Source of the DNA: JBBDJB01 sp040880125
GTDB lineage: Bacteria > Planctomycetota > Planctomycetia > Pirellulales > JBBDJB01
DNA: 64,000 nucleotides
Assembly (NCBI GenBank): GCA_040880125.1
Contig: JBBDJB010000012.1
Location: 62,001 to 126,000, forward strand
Direction: 5' to 3'
The notes under the pieces are model-generated. The model did no database searches and had not been told where the DNA came from. It saw only the letters and a list, made by a program, of their open reading frames with translations. A program made the position numbers and the translations under genes. This document shows positions 1 through 10,485 of this stretch, one piece after another. Position 1 is the first letter of the stretch. Every line of letters starts with the position of its first letter.

Positions 1-43
1 CGTACCCAGCCGTCGTGACCGAACAAGAGCAAGAGTCGGCGCA

Positions 44-364
44 GTGACCAACAACAACGCCTCGATCGGTCTGGCGGACTTCCAGCAGCTCATCCGTGAT
101 ATGTACATGTCGAAGGACGTTGCCCGCGGCGTCGACGGCACGTTCATGTGGCTTATCGAAGAAGTCGGCGAGCTGGCCGGCGCGCTTCGCAAGGGCTCGC
201 ACGAGGACCGCCTGGAGGAGTTCGCCGACGTGCTCGCGTGGCTGACGACCATCGCCAACGTGGTCGGCGTCGATTTGAACGAAGCGGTCACCCGCAAGTA
301 CGGCAGCGGCTGCCCCGGCTGTGGGCGGCTGGTCTGCACCTGCGACGACGCGGAGAAGCCATGA
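44..364 (+). CDS. MazG-like nucleotide pyrophosphohydrolase
   Basis: Small all-alpha NTP pyrophosphohydrolase of the MazG/MazG-like superfamily, expected to hydrolyse (d)NTPs to NMP and pyrophosphate in the cytoplasm. The magnesium-binding pattern is visible: E39, E40 and E43 in LIEEVGELAGAL, then E59 and D62 in EEFADVLAW. The length (106 aa) fits a single-domain member. The C-terminal tail carries four cysteines (C90, C93, C98, C100), a possible small metal site not needed by the catalytic fold. The start is a GTG; the frame stays open to the left edge, so an upstream start outside the window is possible. The stop overlaps the next start by 4 bp (ATGA), so the two genes are translationally coupled. 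Confidence 0.85.
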   Translation: MTNNNASIGLADFQQLIRDMYMSKDVARGVDGTFMWLIEEVGELAGALRKGSHEDRLEEFADVLAWLTTIANVVGVDLNEAVTRKYGSGCPGCGRLVCTCDDAEKP

Positions 365-2565
365 ACCGATTGCGCGTCGCGCTGGCCCTGTTCGCCGCCA
401 CGCTCGTTTTGGCGTTCGCCTGCGGAATCGCCGCGGCGCAGGAGACGCCGAGCGAACAACAACGTCGTACTACCGTCGAGGCGGTCCGGCTGGGTTTCCA
501 AAACGTATACAAGGTCGGCTACTGGACGCCGGTCGAGGTCGGGCTGGGCGGCGGCGATACGCCCTACACCGGCTTTCTCGAGCTGACCCTCCCGGACGGT
601 GACGGCGTCCAGTCGAGCGTCATCACACCGCCCAATCGCCCTGTGCAGACCACGCCGGGCCGGACAACCACCGTCTCGGCCTTCGTCAAGCCGGGCCGCG
701 CCGACGGCGAGCTTCGCGTACGTTTTGTCGCCGAGGGCCGCCCTCGTGCCGAGCGCCGGATCTCCGTGGCCTTTCAACCGAACAACTTGCAGATCGGCTA
801 CGGCAACGCGGCCATTGATGAGCTGATCCTCACGCTCGGTCCGCAATTGGGCCTAGGAGGTGTGCTGGCCGGCGTCGATCCCGACACCCAGCGCACCACG
901 CACGTCGTCCCTCTGGGTGACATCTCCGAACTGCCCATCCGCTGGTACGGCTACGACGCGGTCAACACGCTGGTGCTCTCCACCAGCGACGTACAACTCT
1001 ACCGCGGACTGACTGCCGGCACGGCACGAGCCCAGGCGCTGCTGGAATGGGTCGAGCGGGGCGGCGACCTGGTGATGTTCGTCGGTGCCGAGGCGCCGGA
1101 AATACTCGCCGGCGATTCGCCTTTGTCCGAATTGGCCCCGGGCCGGTTCGACCGGTTGGTCGACCTGCGCCAAACCCGCTCGATCGAAGCGTATGCCGAC
1201 ACCCGTGAGCAAATCGATCTGGCCGGCGCCAGCCTGACCGCGCCACGGCTGAGCGACGTCCGCGGTACCATCGCTGCCTTCGAGGGCAATCGGCCGGAGG
1301 ACCTGCCGCTGGTCGTCCGCGCGCCGTTCGGCTTCGGAAACGTCACCTTCGTCGCCCTCGACTTGAACACGACGCCTCTCGACCGCTGGGAAGGACGCGA
1401 CGCCTTCCTCCGCACAGTAATCCGCCCGGGCGAACCGGTGGTCGAAGAAGACGAGTCCCAGGCGAACTTGACTTACCTTGACCCCGGCTACCTCGATCTG
1501 ACTGGCCAGCTCCGCGCGGCCCTCGATCAGTTTACCGGCGTTCAGGTCGTGCCGTTTTACATCGTTGCCACCCTGGTGCTGGGCTATATCCTGTTGATCG
1601 GCCCGGTCGATTACATGCTCGTCAAGCACGGCCTGAAGCGAATGGAGCTGACCTGGCTCACCTTCCCCGTGATCGTGATTGTTGTCAGCGGCGGGGCCTA
1701 CGCACTGGCGAACTGGACCAAAGGCGATCGACTGCGGCTCAACCAGGTCGAACTGATCGACGCCGACGTCGAGCGCGGCCTGGTCCGCGGCACCGTCTGG
1801 TCGCACATCTTCAGCCCCCGCGCAGACTCCTACAACTTGGGCCTCGCCCCGGTACTGCCCGGCGGCGGATCGCCTACCGATCCGCAAAAGCTGGTCGCCT
1901 GGCTGGGACTGCCCGGCGACGCCCTGGGCGGCATGGGCATGCAGGCTACCGGCACGCCGTTCTTCGATCGCCCGTATTACTTCGGCCCCGAGTTCGATCA
2001 ACTCCTGGGCGTACCGATCCAGGTCTGGTCGACCAAGAGCATCACCGGGCGGTGGACATCCCGCGACTCGGTACCGCTCTCGGCCGACTTGAGCGAAATC
2101 GCCGACCAGATGCTCGCCGGCCAGATCGAGAATGGACTGGGCATGGACCTCGGGCAGTGCCAACTTCTCTACGACCGCTGGGTGTACACCATTGCTAACA
2201 TCCCGCAGGGTGCCCGAATCGAGTTGAGGTCGCTGGCGGAACCTCAACTGATCAAGACCTGGCTCGGCGCCAACGAAAGCGCCGTCGCCGGTCAGGACGT
2301 GACGTCGATCCTGCGGCGGATGATGTTCTACGACGCCGCCGGCGGCAGCCTGGCGAGCGAATCGCTCAACCTCTATCAGCAGTTCTGCGACTTAAGCGGC
2401 CAGCTCACCGCCGGCCGCGCTATTCTGGTAACGCACCAGCCCCACACGGATGGCAGCCAGCTTCTGCGAGACGGCGAGCCGCTCACCTCGCCCGACGATC
2501 GCCGCTGGCTCGTCTACCGATTCGTGCTCCCGGTCGCCCGCGACGGCGAAACAACGTCGCCGTAA
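361..2565 (+). CDS. Large exported membrane protein beside an ABC ATPase
   Basis: A 734-aa protein of unknown function. Residues 1-27 form a signal peptide ending in an ALA/AAAQ-type site. The N-terminal part is beta-rich. Around residues 215-260 there is a segment resembling the glutamine-amidotransferase-like fold of Planctomycete envelope proteins (ALLEWVERGGDLVMFVG). Two membrane helices lie near residues 395-415 and 430-450, followed by a large C-terminal domain. It starts at the ATG that overlaps the mazG-like stop and ends 33 bp before the ABC ATPase gene. In this phylum such proteins accompany ABC-2 or gliding-type transporter operons, so a role as an envelope partner of the transporter is inferred, not shown. 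An extended reading frame upstream of the ATG is only mazG antiframe and was discarded. Confidence 0.8.
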   Translation: MNRLRVALALFAATLVLAFACGIAAAQETPSEQQRRTTVEAVRLGFQNVYKVGYWTPVEVGLGGGDTPYTGFLELTLPDGDGVQSSVITPPNRPVQTTPGRTTTVSAFVKPGRADGELRVRFVAEGRPRAERRISVAFQPNNLQIGYGNAAIDELILTLGPQLGLGGVLAGVDPDTQRTTHVVPLGDISELPIRWYGYDAVNTLVLSTSDVQLYRGLTAGTARAQALLEWVERGGDLVMFVGAEAPEILAGDSPLSELAPGRFDRLVDLRQTRSIEAYADTREQIDLAGASLTAPRLSDVRGTIAAFEGNRPEDLPLVVRAPFGFGNVTFVALDLNTTPLDRWEGRDAFLRTVIRPGEPVVEEDESQANLTYLDPGYLDLTGQLRAALDQFTGVQVVPFYIVATLVLGYILLIGPVDYMLVKHGLKRMELTWLTFPVIVIVVSGGAYALANWTKGDRLRLNQVELIDADVERGLVRGTVWSHIFSPRADSYNLGLAPVLPGGGSPTDPQKLVAWLGLPGDALGGMGMQATGTPFFDRPYYFGPEFDQLLGVPIQVWSTKSITGRWTSRDSVPLSADLSEIADQMLAGQIENGLGMDLGQCQLLYDRWVYTIANIPQGARIELRSLAEPQLIKTWLGANESAVAGQDVTSILRRMMFYDAAGGSLASESLNLYQQFCDLSGQLTAGRAILVTHQPHTDGSQLLRDGEPLTSPDDRRWLVYRFVLPVARDGETTSP

Positions 2566-2598
2566 CTTCTCCAATTCTCTTCGCAGGAATTCGCCGCC

Positions 2599-3525
2599 GT
2601 GATCGAAACCAAGGATCTCACCAAGAAGTACGGCGACCTGTTCGCTGTGAAGTCGCTCGACCTGAAGCTCGACAAGGGCGACGTGTTCGGCTTCATCGGC
2701 CCCAATGGCGCCGGCAAGACGACCACCATGCGGATCCTGGCCACGCTGCTCAACCCCACCTGGGGCGAGGCCTACGTCTGCGGCTATTCGATCTACGTCA
2801 AGCCGAAGGAGATTCGCCGCGTGATCGGCTACATGCCGGATTTCTTCGGCGTGTACGACGACATGAAGGTGATCGAGTACCTGGAGTTCTTCGCGGCCGC
2901 CTACCGCATCAAGGGACCGCAGCGCCGCAAGATCTGCGACGAAGTGCTCGAGCTGGTCGACCTGGGCTACAAGCGCGAGGCGCTGGTGACCAGTCTTTCG
3001 CGCGGCATGACGCAGCGGCTCGGCCTCGCCCGAGTGTTATTGCACGACCCGCAGGTGCTGCTGCTGGACGAGCCGGCCAGCGGGCTGGACCCCCGCGCGC
3101 GGATCGAAATCCGCGGGCTCTTGAAAGAGCTTCGCAACATGGGCAAGACCATCATGGTCTCCAGCCATATCCTGCCCGAACTGGCGGACATCTGTAACAA
3201 GATCGGCATCATCGAGCGGGGCGAACTGTTGGTAAACGCGGACGTGGCCGAGGTGATGCGGCAGGTCCGGGCGCAAATCCTGCTGAACGTGAAGGTCGCC
3301 GACGACACCGAAGGCGCCGCCGCCCTGCTCGCTCAGCACGACGCTGTCGAAGAGGTGGACGTCCGCAATGACATCATCATGGTCACGCTAAAAGCCGGCA
3401 CTCTCGAATACAGCGATCTGGCCACCATCCTCGTCCAGGCCGGCTACAAGCTGAAGCTGCTCAAGGAAGACGAGATCAACCTGGAAACCGCCTTCATGGC
3501 GCTGACCAAGGGCATCACGTCGTAA
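2599..3525 (+). CDS. ABC transporter ATP-binding protein
   Basis: Nucleotide-binding subunit of an ABC-2 type exporter (308 aa), cytoplasmic face of the inner membrane. Walker A GPNGAGKT is at residues 34-41, the signature LSRGMTQ at 134-140 (a variant of LSGGQ), Walker B VLLLDEP at 154-160 and the switch histidine H191 in SSHI. Residues 215-308 form the extra C-terminal domain usual for drug or polysaccharide ABC-2 ATPases. The start is a GTG. It follows the large membrane protein by 33 bp and precedes a small two-helix protein by 21 bp. No standard six-helix permease is seen in the window; it may be encoded to the left, or the neighbours may supply the membrane part. Confidence 0.93.
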   Translation: MIETKDLTKKYGDLFAVKSLDLKLDKGDVFGFIGPNGAGKTTTMRILATLLNPTWGEAYVCGYSIYVKPKEIRRVIGYMPDFFGVYDDMKVIEYLEFFAAAYRIKGPQRRKICDEVLELVDLGYKREALVTSLSRGMTQRLGLARVLLHDPQVLLLDEPASGLDPRARIEIRGLLKELRNMGKTIMVSSHILPELADICNKIGIIERGELLVNADVAEVMRQVRAQILLNVKVADDTEGAAALLAQHDAVEEVDVRNDIIMVTLKAGTLEYSDLATILVQAGYKLKLLKEDEINLETAFMALTKGITS

Positions 3526-3546
3526 TTTCTTCTGGAAAAACGGTTG

Positions 3547-3852
3547 ATGCGAACGCTGATCCGACTACGAAACGCCTTTTGGCGGAAGATGAACTCCCGC
3601 TACTCCAGGGGCAAGCAGACGCCACGAGCTATCCGCTGGATATTGTTGGTGAATGGAACTCTTCTGACGATCGGGGGAATTCTGCTCGCATTGATAGGGT
3701 TGGGCCAAAGTCTGAGCGCACAGTCGGCGTGGGACTTTATCCAGTCGTTCGGAGCATGCGTCGCGGGATCGATGTGCTGGTTGATCTCCGGGGTAGGAGC
3801 AATCTACCTCGGACTCGAATACGTCCGTGAATTCAACGGTCACGATCAGTGA
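3547..3852 (+). CDS. Small two-helix membrane protein
   Basis: A 101-aa protein with a basic N-terminus (residues 1-30, many Arg/Lys) and two predicted membrane helices, about residues 32-55 (ILLVNGTLLTIGGILLALIG) and 68-90. I do not recognise the family. It lies 21 bp after the ABC ATPase stop in the same direction, so it is probably the last gene of that operon. TTG at 3544 directly precedes the ATG chosen here; either could serve. Its base composition is visibly lower in GC than the ABC genes, which leaves open a divergent or recently acquired gene. Confidence 0.6.
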   Translation: MRTLIRLRNAFWRKMNSRYSRGKQTPRAIRWILLVNGTLLTIGGILLALIGLGQSLSAQSAWDFIQSFGACVAGSMCWLISGVGAIYLGLEYVREFNGHDQ

Positions 3853-4063
3853 CAACAGCCACAACAAAGCAGGGGCCGCCGGGCGGACAGTTTCCCAATC
3901 GGCAACGCCCACAGGTTGGCACGGCTGCCAAAACGGTGTCCGATACCGATTTCTCGCCCTTCTCTCGCTTCATCAGCCTTCCCTGTTCCACACCAGTGGA
4001 AAGGACGGTGAAAGGCTGGGGATCAGCAGCTCCATAACGTCTAACAAATGTGCAAACAAGTGG

Positions 4064-4091
4064 TTGACTTATTGCACTGAGACGGTAGAAT
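4064..4091 (+). promoter_or_regulatory. Sigma-70-like promoter, target unknown
   Basis: TTGACT at 4064-4069 and TAGAAT at 4086-4091 with a 16-bp spacer. It points right into sequence without a gene until 4580, so it could drive an untranslated RNA or be remnant. Confidence 0.4.
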
Positions 4092-4240
4092 CCCTGTTGG
4101 GTCACGGTGCATATTTCCCGCTATTTACGAGCTTCAGTTGCCGGGTTGATCTGATTTTAGCAAAAACAACCCCGAAGGTATATGGTGCCACTGTAAATTA
4201 AAAAATGTGAAATTACCCCAATTAACTTCTCCAATCGGAG

Positions 4241-4366
4241 GACTTTTTCAACACAGCAGAAAACCAGCCGTTGCAAAAAGGTGCCAGTTCATTCGGCTGG
4301 CGCAGTGCGGGGACGTTGACTTTTGCAACGAAACATGGGGCCCCCCTATAAGGCGCGTTGCGAAAC
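4241..4366. repeat. Dispersed structured repeat, GGGGCCCC core, copy 1
   Basis: About 125 bp sharing an ordered set of motifs, in inverted orientation, with 35511-35610: GTTGCAAAAAGGTGCC, then a hairpin-forming middle (CCAGCCG 4264-4270 / CGGCTGG 4294-4300), then GGGGACGTTGAC, then a core containing ACATGGGGCCCCCC and AAGGCGCGTTG. The 8-bp palindrome GGGGCCCC is at 4337-4344. It has no coding capacity and could be a MITE-like element or a structured RNA or protein-binding site. Confidence 0.65.
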
Positions 4367-4512
4367 TATGGCGGCACGTCGCACCAACGGGCTCGCTGCC
4401 GGCGCTCCGCCCGCCAGTTTCACGGAAACCAGCAAAGCCACCCGGGGCACGTCCCGATCGATTGTGGTTATGCCACTCGCCCGGCAGAGTTTTCGCCGCG
4501 CCAAACCGCCTG

Positions 4513-4521
4513 TGCTATAAT
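4513..4521 (+). promoter_or_regulatory. Extended -10 promoter for the PHP hydrolase gene
   Basis: TGCTATAAT is a perfect extended -10 element 58 bp before the ATG at 4580. No good -35 hexamer is present, as expected for extended -10 promoters. Confidence 0.55.
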
Positions 4522-4579
4522 CGCCGCCCGTCCGGACTCTCAGTCGACCAAACCCGCTTCTCGTCGGGAGATACGAACC

Positions 4580-6877
<2,298 letters not shown>

Positions 6878-6920
6878 ATATGTGGACGTGCGGGCAGAAA
6901 TATCTGCCGGCGTCCATTTT

Positions 6921-6960
6921 GGGTGCCACTGCTGGCCCCTCCAGCAGTGCTCCCCGTGCC
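6921..6960. repeat. Palindromic repeat family C, copy 1 (probable bidirectional terminator)
   Basis: Arms CACTGCTGG (6927-6935) and CCAGCAGTG (6941-6949) form a 9-bp perfect stem with a 5-nt loop, followed by a GC-rich tail. It sits between convergent genes ending at 6877 and 7030. Related copies are at 28052, 53462, 53547 and 63346. Confidence 0.75.
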
Positions 6961-7029
6961 CTTGCAAACTCACGACATCATTTGAGAAGAAGGAACCCTT
7001 GGATCGCCCTTGGAGTCGGCGTTCGCGAC

Positions 7030-10000
7030 CTACTTCCCGGTGACAATCTGCACCGTTGCAGGCGTGCCTTCTGGCGGATCGGCCAGCTTCACCCGAAGCG
7101 GCTGATCGCGGTTGGCCAGGTCGACCGCCAGCGTGACCAGGTGCCGACCGCGATTGAGATTTACGTCGATGGCCGGCGCTGTCTCGACCAGTTCACTGTC
7201 GAGGTAGACGGTCAGCCCCGCGACTGAATCGAGCACGATCTGCACCGTACCGGCAGCGCTGACATCCAATTCGAACTGCAAGACGCCCAGCGGCGATGCA
7301 GAGCGATCGGCTGCGATCGTGGGCACGTCGGCCATCGGCAGCGTACCGTCAACCCGGCTATATGCTGGCAGCCAGTCCAGCGACTCGGGATCGCTTGCGA
7401 CCGCAGCCACGTCACCGCGCCGCAGCCGCCGCGCGTTGGTCCGCGAATCGGCCAGGACTCGCCAGCGGCGCACCACACGCTCATTATTCACCGCATAGGG
7501 CCCTTCCTTGCCCAACTCGGAAAGGAACCGCACCAAATCGACCAGTTCACTCCGCGTCAGCGGATCGGTCAACCCGACCGGCATCAGGCTGCCGCCGTCG
7601 TTCTGCTGCACGATGCTATCGAGCGGCACGCGTATTTCGCGGTCTTCGGCGTCGCGGAGGATCAATTCGTTTTGTGTCTCTCGCACCTTCACGCCCGAGA
7701 GAACCTGACCGGTGTCGGTGGCCACGGTAACCGTATGATAGTTTTCCTTGATCTTCGCACCTGGCGCGAGCAGCGACTCGACCAGGTAGTCGGGCTGCGC
7801 GCTGGCTCCGATGCTGGCCACGTCCGGCCCCACCAGCCCGCCCGCCCCGGCGATGGCGTGACACTTCAGGCACGCTTGGTCTTCGCGCCGATAGACCGCT
7901 TCGCCCCGAACCGCATCGCCGGAGGCCGCGACGTCGGCGAGAAATTGGCTCAACTCTTCGCCGTCCAACGTGCGCGAACCCGCATCCAATCCACCGGCGG
8001 CCGACAGCGCTGTGACCAACTCCGGCTCCTGGCGTCCGGAACTGCGTACGGTGCGCATGGCGAGTCGGGCAACGTCGCCTGGGATCGTCGCTCCCTTGAC
8101 GGCCGTGGCCAACGCTGCCGCGCCGCGTTGCCGCCTGAGAAATGCTTCGACCAATGGTGTCGGATCGGCCGACGCTGGATACGCGGCCAACAGCCCCGCC
8201 CCCAGCCGGGCTGCCGCTTGCACATCCAACGCGGCAAGTCCGGTCACCGCCGCCTCGCGAATCGGCAGTTCGTCGTGCTGGGTGGCCAGTTTTGCGAGAA
8301 GCTGCTTGCTCGCTTCACCGCCCAGCAATACGAGCCCCTCAATGGCCGCACTGCGCACGCGAGCATCGGTCGCCTCCGCGGTGGCCAACTGTGCGATCTG
8401 GTCGCGGCGGCCCTCGACCCGCCACGCCCCGATGATCTTCGCCGCCGCGGCTTGCACCTCGACCGAAGGCGATTCGAGCAGCCCGGCAACGCGGTGCAAA
8501 TTGCCAGAGGGCCGCGCGTCGCGCGCCTTCGCCGCTTCGGCCAAAGCTTCAAGCAGTCCGGCCTGCTGCCGTGGCGAAACATCGCCGTCGAGCACCCACC
8601 GCAGAATGTTGCCGGCGTCTTCAGCGGTGGCCAGCGAGGCGATCGTGCTGTAAACCTCCGCTTCGCCCGCGGAATTCACGCTACCGCTTTGAAGCTGCCG
8701 CACCAGATGCGGCACGACGTCGGGCGATTCTACCGCCTTCAGAGCAAAGGTCAGGTGGCTCACATTGCCGCGGAAGTTGATCTCTCCGGCGGCCAGTGCC
8801 GGCATCCAGTGGTCTTCCAGATCGCGGGCGGTCTGCCACAACGCGAAGTCGAGAAACTCATCCACTGGCTGATCGAGCGCCCGCATTGCGATGACGCACG
8901 CCTCTGCTGTGTTCAGCCGGCTCAGCGCCCGCACCGCCTCCAGTCGCACGCGAGGATGCTCATCCGCAACGCGCTCGGCCAACAGCGCGGCCGGCTCGGG
9001 AAATCGGTCGTGCTGATGATAGAGCACGCGCGTCGCCGCCGCCCGAATGCGCGGATCGGCCGATGCCAGCAGCGCCGTGGTCAACGTCTCGTTCGTGCGA
9101 TTAAGCGCCTGATACGCCCACAGGGCTTCCAATCGATCCTCGTCCGACTGGATCTCCGCCGTCCAGGCATCCAGCGCCGGCAGTACGACTTCGGCTCCGC
9201 GCTCTTTCATCTCGAGCTTGGCATGCGTGCGTGTCCAGGCCTCAGGCGAGGTGAGCGCCGCGAGCAGTTCATCCACCGATGCTTCCGCCAAATTCACTTG
9301 CGGCACCAGCGGGCGGTCTTTCGCGGTGATTCGCCAGATGCGGCCGTGCTTGTGGTCACGGCGCGGATCGCGGAAGTCCACCTCGCCGTGTTGAATGATC
9401 GGGTTGTACCAGTCGGCGATGTAGATCGCCCCGTCCGGTCCCATCTTCACGTCGACCGGGCGAAAGGCGACGTGCGAGCTTTTGACCAGCTCGTCCATTT
9501 CCCGCGAGGCGAAGCCGCTGCCGTCGTCGCTCAGCACGAAGCGGCACACGCGATGCGCGCGGAAGTCGTTGGTGATCAGATTTCCTTGCCACTCGGGCGG
9601 CAAGTGCCGGCCGCTGAGCACCTCCAGGCCGCAGTACTTCGGGCTGCCGGGGTTCAGTCCATTCAAGATGCGCGTCGCGCCCGGCGACGTCATGCCGACA
9701 AAGCCGGGAAACACGTAGTTAATGCCCTCGCCGCCGGCGCCGTCCGTCGCAAACGACTGGCCGTAGCGGTCGAAGTGATGCCCCCAAGGGTTCACCAGCC
9801 CGAGCATGAAGGTGTCCAGCTCCATCGTCTCGGGCCGAAAGTGCCAGATGCCCGAGCCGTTCATCCGGCGCACGCCGTGCGGCGTTTCGATGTGGCTGTG
9901 GATGTAGATGGACTGATTCATGTAGAGCAGCCCTTCCGGCCCCCAGCGCAAGGTATGCAGGATGTGGTGCGTGTCTTCGGTGCCGAAGCCCGACAGCACC

Positions 10001-10485
10001 ACGCGGGACTCGTCGGCCCGGCCGTCGCCGTCGGTATCAGTCATGTGCAGCAGCTCGGTGCTGTTGGCGACGTACACCCCGCCGTCGCCTGGCAGCACTC
10101 CGGTGGGAATGAGCAGCCCGTCGGCAAAGACGGTCGACTCGTCGGCCGCGCCGTCACCGTCAGTATCTTCCAGCACGATGATCTTGTCGTCGGCCACCTG
10201 CCCCGGCTCGATCTGCGGGTAGACTTCGCTCGAAGCCACCCACAGCCGCCCCGCGGAATCGAAGTTCATCTGGATCGGCTTGGCGATCATCGGGTCGGAA
10301 GCGAAGAGGTTGATCTCGAACCCCTCGGCCACTTCAAGCGTCTGCAGTTGAGCTTGAGGATCGGGATCGGGGATGTTTTTCAGATCGCGCTGCGCGAAAG
10401 CCGGCGCGCCGGTGCCGGCGATCAGCAGCACCACAGCGATCCACAGGAAGAACAAACGGCAGGGCCGGTTCGAATCAGTCGTCAC
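7030..10485 (-). CDS. PVC-type haem-binding membrane-bound dehydrogenase
   Basis: An 1151-aa exported protein. After an N-terminal signal segment (LFFLWIAVVLLIAGTGAPAFA) comes a beta-propeller dehydrogenase domain of the Planctomycete/Verrucomicrobia type (residues about 40-390; motifs DTDGDGAADES and DTDGDGRADES, calcium-site-like). HEAT-like helical repeats occupy 400-820, and a class-I cytochrome c domain has CLKCH (C872, C875, H876). The C-terminal 200 residues look like a carbohydrate-binding module. It probably oxidises a sugar or aldehyde in the periplasm and passes electrons to the haem. It is the last gene of a four-gene operon. The GTG at 10485 is chosen because it overlaps the upstream stop by 11 bp and has a GAGG Shine-Dalgarno; the longer frame to 10569 would run inside the previous gene. 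Confidence 0.9.
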   Translation of the reverse strand: MTTDSNRPCRLFFLWIAVVLLIAGTGAPAFAQRDLKNIPDPDPQAQLQTLEVAEGFEINLFASDPMIAKPIQMNFDSAGRLWVASSEVYPQIEPGQVADDKIIVLEDTDGDGAADESTVFADGLLIPTGVLPGDGGVYVANSTELLHMTDTDGDGRADESRVVLSGFGTEDTHHILHTLRWGPEGLLYMNQSIYIHSHIETPHGVRRMNGSGIWHFRPETMELDTFMLGLVNPWGHHFDRYGQSFATDGAGGEGINYVFPGFVGMTSPGATRILNGLNPGSPKYCGLEVLSGRHLPPEWQGNLITNDFRAHRVCRFVLSDDGSGFASREMDELVKSSHVAFRPVDVKMGPDGAIYIADWYNPIIQHGEVDFRDPRRDHKHGRIWRITAKDRPLVPQVNLAEASVDELLAALTSPEAWTRTHAKLEMKERGAEVVLPALDAWTAEIQSDEDRLEALWAYQALNRTNETLTTALLASADPRIRAAATRVLYHQHDRFPEPAALLAERVADEHPRVRLEAVRALSRLNTAEACVIAMRALDQPVDEFLDFALWQTARDLEDHWMPALAAGEINFRGNVSHLTFALKAVESPDVVPHLVRQLQSGSVNSAGEAEVYSTIASLATAEDAGNILRWVLDGDVSPRQQAGLLEALAEAAKARDARPSGNLHRVAGLLESPSVEVQAAAAKIIGAWRVEGRRDQIAQLATAEATDARVRSAAIEGLVLLGGEASKQLLAKLATQHDELPIREAAVTGLAALDVQAAARLGAGLLAAYPASADPTPLVEAFLRRQRGAAALATAVKGATIPGDVARLAMRTVRSSGRQEPELVTALSAAGGLDAGSRTLDGEELSQFLADVAASGDAVRGEAVYRREDQACLKCHAIAGAGGLVGPDVASIGASAQPDYLVESLLAPGAKIKENYHTVTVATDTGQVLSGVKVRETQNELILRDAEDREIRVPLDSIVQQNDGGSLMPVGLTDPLTRSELVDLVRFLSELGKEGPYAVNNERVVRRWRVLADSRTNARRLRRGDVAAVASDPESLDWLPAYSRVDGTLPMADVPTIAADRSASPLGVLQFELDVSAAGTVQIVLDSVAGLTVYLDSELVETAPAIDVNLNRGRHLVTLAVDLANRDQPLRVKLADPPEGTPATVQIVTGK

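Larger units (their letters stand above)
3853..4579. other. Intergenic stretch of 727 bp, no supported gene
   Basis: AT-richer than its surroundings, especially 4060-4260. It holds a promoter-like pair at 4064-4091, a dispersed structured repeat at 4241-4366, and an extended -10 promoter at 4513-4521 for the next gene. A 124-codon frame at 3827-4201 has no recognisable domain and was not accepted. An imperfect hairpin (CGGGTTG / CAACCCC) lies at about 4142-4178. Confidence 0.6.

Noticed and set aside
853..2247. 464-codon minus-strand frame
   Set aside because: Shadow of the large envelope gene at 361.
3827..4201. 124-codon plus-strand frame in the AT-rich gap
   Set aside because: No domain, no ribosome site, and composition unlike neighbouring genes.
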